From assembly GCA_020635055.1 (NCBI GenBank), contig JACKAN010000009.1:62001-126000 (forward strand): 64,000 nucleotides of DNA, in the 5' to 3' direction. Shown piece after piece: positions 61,759-64,000 of this stretch. Position 1 is the first letter of the stretch, and each line of letters starts with the position of its first letter. The DNA is from Pseudobdellovibrionaceae bacterium. GTDB lineage: Bacteria > Bdellovibrionota > Bdellovibrionia > Bdellovibrionales > UBA1609. The notes beneath the pieces were generated by a model that ran no database searches, had not been told where the DNA came from, and saw only the letters and a list, made by a program, of their open reading frames with translations. A program made the position numbers and the translations under genes.

Positions 61759-62301
61759 ATGAAAGTTTTGCCATGGGAAAAAAGCTCTATTTCTAAAGAA
61801 AATCTTATTGAATTATTTTTTAAGAATTCCAGTAAAAAAGAATTTTCCTCTCAAGAGGAAAAGTTGAAGTTCTTAGATTGTTGGTTCAACATTTATTTGG
61901 ATAAATGGCCTGAAAATGTATTGGTTGCGCTCAGTCCTAAAAATGAGTTTATGGGTTATCTTCTTGGATGTTTCAACAGCCAAAAAGCGCTCCCTATTTT
62001 AAAGCTAAAAATTTCTAGCTATTCTATTTTTGAGGAACACTTTTATGATTTTCCTGCTCATTTACATGTAAATGTATCTAATGATTTTCAAGGACAGGGA
62101 GTTGGAAAAAAACTTATTGAGTATTTTCAAAATATGTTAAAAGAAAATAGTATACAAGGCTTACATGCCATAACCAGCTCGGATGCATCTAACATTCAAT
62201 TTTATGCAAAATTGGGGTTTTTAAGGGTGGATGAAAAACCCTTTAAAAATTGGAATTTAGTCTTTATGGGAAAAAAACTATTTGACTACAAAATAGTATA
62301 A
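61759..62301 (+). CDS. GNAT-family acetyltransferase
   Basis: A 180-residue protein. HLHVNVSNDFQGQGVGKKLI is the acetyl-CoA motif A (Q-x-x-G-x-G/A), ITSSDASNIQFYAKLGF is motif B. Substrate unknown. Its end overlaps the convergent mltA by 24 bases. Confidence 0.82.
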   Translation: MKVLPWEKSSISKENLIELFFKNSSKKEFSSQEEKLKFLDCWFNIYLDKWPENVLVALSPKNEFMGYLLGCFNSQKALPILKLKISSYSIFEEHFYDFPAHLHVNVSNDFQGQGVGKKLIEYFQNMLKENSIQGLHAITSSDASNIQFYAKLGFLRVDEKPFKNWNLVFMGKKLFDYKIV

Positions 62302-63522
62302 CTTACCTCTAACATCTGTGTTGTAAGCCGCCATCTCAGCATATTCACCCTCACCATGATAAAGATCTATACGTGCCTTGCCTTTTATAGCACCCCCGGT
62401 GTCTTGATCTAAGAAAAAGCGAGAGAAGTTTTCCATACTTTTATCATTTTTAGAACGTGGGCGCTTTGCTTCTATATATGTTAGCATCCCTTTAAATTTG
62501 TAGTATTGAGAATCCGTAGCAATGGACCGGCCATCGGTAAGAGGAACAGCATCGCTTCCTTCTGGTGGTGTTTGAGAAATTTTAAAGTAAATATAACTAG
62601 GGCAATAAGAGTAAATTTCTTTTTGCTTTTCAGGATTATTTTGAAGGTATTCTCTTTGTGCTTCTATGCTTCTATTATTTATATAACCTTGTTTTTCCAT
62701 AAATATACTAATAAAATTCCATTCTCTTTGGTTTGTACCAGCAAATGATATGTAGTATTCTTTCTGAATATTTTTATCCAAGGTTCGAATTTTTCCACCT
62801 CCTTGAACATGCAATAAATAGAGTTCGAATAAATCTTCAGTATAGAAAAGCTCTAGGCCTTGGTTTTCTAATTTCTTATCAAAATCTATCTCAGTTCTAG
62901 TAAGCCCTCTCAGTGGAGGGGGCGGTTTCTTATAAATGGCATAGGGATAAGTCTCACTTTTTTGTTTAGAGGCTTCAATAAGTGGAGTGTAGTAGGAAGT
63001 AAATCGTGCAAAGTTTTCTTCATTATAGCCAAAATCTTGGCTTTCTAATTTTGGACGATACATATTAAAATAGGTTTTTACTTTTACATTAAATGTTTGA
63101 ATGCAGTTTTTAGGTGGTACAGAATTGAGACAGGCAAAGTAGTTTTGTATAATGGTTTTAAAAAGTCTTAGTGAAATCTCTATTTTTTGAGCTGGATACT
63201 TATCTTGACCCATTTGAATAACTGTATTTTTTAAATTTTTTTGCTTAAATCTCTCCAGTTGCCGATCAATAGCCAATTCCATATTACTAAAATCTATATC
63301 ATCTTTTAATTTAGGCCATTCTTCTACCGGAACCAGTTCTGTTGGCGTAGTAAAAAGAACCTCTGTTCTTTTCTTAATGGGATCAACGGGTGTTTTAGGT
63401 TTGTTTGAATTTTTATCATTTTTTTGTTTAACTGGTTTTGGAATTACTTCGTTTTTTGATTCCTCTCCACAAGAAGAGATGAATGTTGATAAACACAATA
63501 TAACGATAACTCTTAAAAGCAT
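62278..63522 (-). CDS. mltA: Membrane-bound lytic murein transglycosylase A
   Basis: Cleaves peptidoglycan glycan strands to anhydro-muropeptides at the outer membrane. About 414 residues. Lipobox FISSC, then a long polar linker, the MltA core (FARFTSYYTPLIEAS, LHVQGGGKIRT, YFKISQTPPEGSDAVPLTDG) and the 3D domain DQDTGGAIKGKARIDLYHG with catalytic Asp region. I chose ATG 63522 with GGAG upstream. The insertion EIDFDKK to RTLD is family-like. Confidence 0.9.
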   Translation of the reverse strand: MLLRVIVILCLSTFISSCGEESKNEVIPKPVKQKNDKNSNKPKTPVDPIKKRTEVLFTTPTELVPVEEWPKLKDDIDFSNMELAIDRQLERFKQKNLKNTVIQMGQDKYPAQKIEISLRLFKTIIQNYFACLNSVPPKNCIQTFNVKVKTYFNMYRPKLESQDFGYNEENFARFTSYYTPLIEASKQKSETYPYAIYKKPPPPLRGLTRTEIDFDKKLENQGLELFYTEDLFELYLLHVQGGGKIRTLDKNIQKEYYISFAGTNQREWNFISIFMEKQGYINNRSIEAQREYLQNNPEKQKEIYSYCPSYIYFKISQTPPEGSDAVPLTDGRSIATDSQYYKFKGMLTYIEAKRPRSKNDKSMENFSRFFLDQDTGGAIKGKARIDLYHGEGEYAEMAAYNTDVRGKLYYFVVK

Positions 63523-63647
63523 CCCAACTCCCATATTAATCTATAAAAAAGTTAACAGGAGCTTAGAGTTCTAACAATTCCCTAATTGAGAGCTAGACCA
63601 TCGTCCAGCCTCAATTTTCTTGGAAATAGTTCAAATTTTTAAATAAT

Positions 63648-64000
63648 CTAAGATTCTATGGAAGAATTAATATTCGTTGTAGCTAACATTACGTCTTCAC
63701 CCAAGGACGGCTTATTGACGCCTAACAAAGACAATGCTGAGAGCAATACTTGAGTATGCTTTTGTGGAGAGCCAAAAGTGATCTCCTGACCAAATTTAAG
63801 ATCAGAACCACCACCACAGAGTAATGTTGGAATATTAGTGATGTCATGAGTGTCCCCATTGGACATATCAGAGGCAAAATAAACTAAAGTATCATTTATT
63901 AAACCATTGTCTTTTAAAAGGTTGAGCAAATGCTTAAGTAAACCCACTTGCATTTTATTAATGGCTAATAATCTATTTATTTTACTTGTATTGCCACCAT
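63648..64000 (-). CDS. DUF1552 protein, C-terminal part, 5' end outside window
   Basis: The frame is open to the right edge. Visible: TSKINRLLAINKMQVGLLK, LVYFASDMSNGDTHDITNIP and TLLCGGGSDLKFGQEITF, LSALSLLGV, matching the end of DUF1552 proteins (VYGSGISDGN-type motif). Such proteins occur next to DUF1592/cytochrome-like genes in deltaproteobacteria-related bacteria and planctomycetes. Confidence 0.75.
   Translation of the reverse strand, partial: GGNTSKINRLLAINKMQVGLLKHLLNLLKDNGLINDTLVYFASDMSNGDTHDITNIPTLLCGGGSDLKFGQEITFGSPQKHTQVLLSALSLLGVNKPSLGEDVMLATTNINSSIES

Noticed and set aside
1..64000. CRISPR array or cas genes
   Set aside because: No regularly spaced repeats of suitable length and no Cas-like protein seen; the only tandem repeats are coding ones and the short 17-base units.

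Overview
The window is bacterial chromosomal DNA. It is AT-rich, densely coded, carries short mostly co-directional operons, and shows no rRNA, tRNA, CRISPR array, phage module or intact transposase that I could recognise. The gene content points to a Gram-negative, c-di-GMP-signalling, surface-active bacterium: outer-membrane barrel and TonB-like genes, heptose kinase, MltA, ChaN-like protein, a Tad/CpaF pilus ATPase, an FHA-GGDEF cyclase like Bdellovibrio DgcB, PilZ, and a DUF1552 protein. The best guess is Bdellovibrionota (Bdellovibrio-like or relative); that is inference from gene content, not a database result.

Layout. 1-8.9 kb: partial acyl/aryl-CoA-type ligase, cupin, then a minus-strand block of enolase, a GHKL-type ATPase, CpaF, a cupredoxin-like secreted protein, a small protein, PhoH and PilZ. 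9-14.6 kb: TonB-like protein, small barrel, lipoprotein aminopeptidase, and a double AAA+ (Hsp100-like) protein with an N-terminal hydrophobic segment and nested pentapeptide repeats. 14.6-24 kb (minus): ECF sigma factor with a coupled small protein, secreted protein, FHA-GGDEF, metallophosphoesterase, GGDEF, coiled-coil protein, PfkB kinase, RlmN and heptose-7-P kinase. 24-34.4 kb: housekeeping genes (glutamate dehydrogenase, PyrD, Nudix, two glycosyltransferase-like genes, HU/IHF, EpmA, DUF4286, histone-H1-like protein, GcvP).

34.5-55.3 kb is the accessory-rich part. It holds a Fic protein, a RelE/HigB-type toxin with a frameshifted XRE antitoxin, a GNAT relic, several secreted proteins of unknown function, and the genes mtnP, mtnA and a class II aldolase, which could form a methylthioadenosine/5'-deoxyadenosine salvage route. 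Two segments of about 1 kb are each bounded by long direct repeats (77 bp, and an exact 98 bp copy of the mtnA 3' end), and each carries one secreted-protein gene. These cassette-like insertions without a recombinase are the most unusual structures seen. They are followed by ABC-F, RhlE, Rsm22-like and YhcC-like genes, a LysR/secreted-protein pair, and a cluster of half a RES domain, an acidic protein and an MnmC-like methyltransferase.

55.4-64 kb: ChaN-like protein, then an overlapping minus-strand operon of a PilB/GspE-type ATPase, MoxR, DUF58 and TgpA-like transglutaminase, a GNAT protein, MltA, and the C-terminal end of a DUF1552 protein running off the window.
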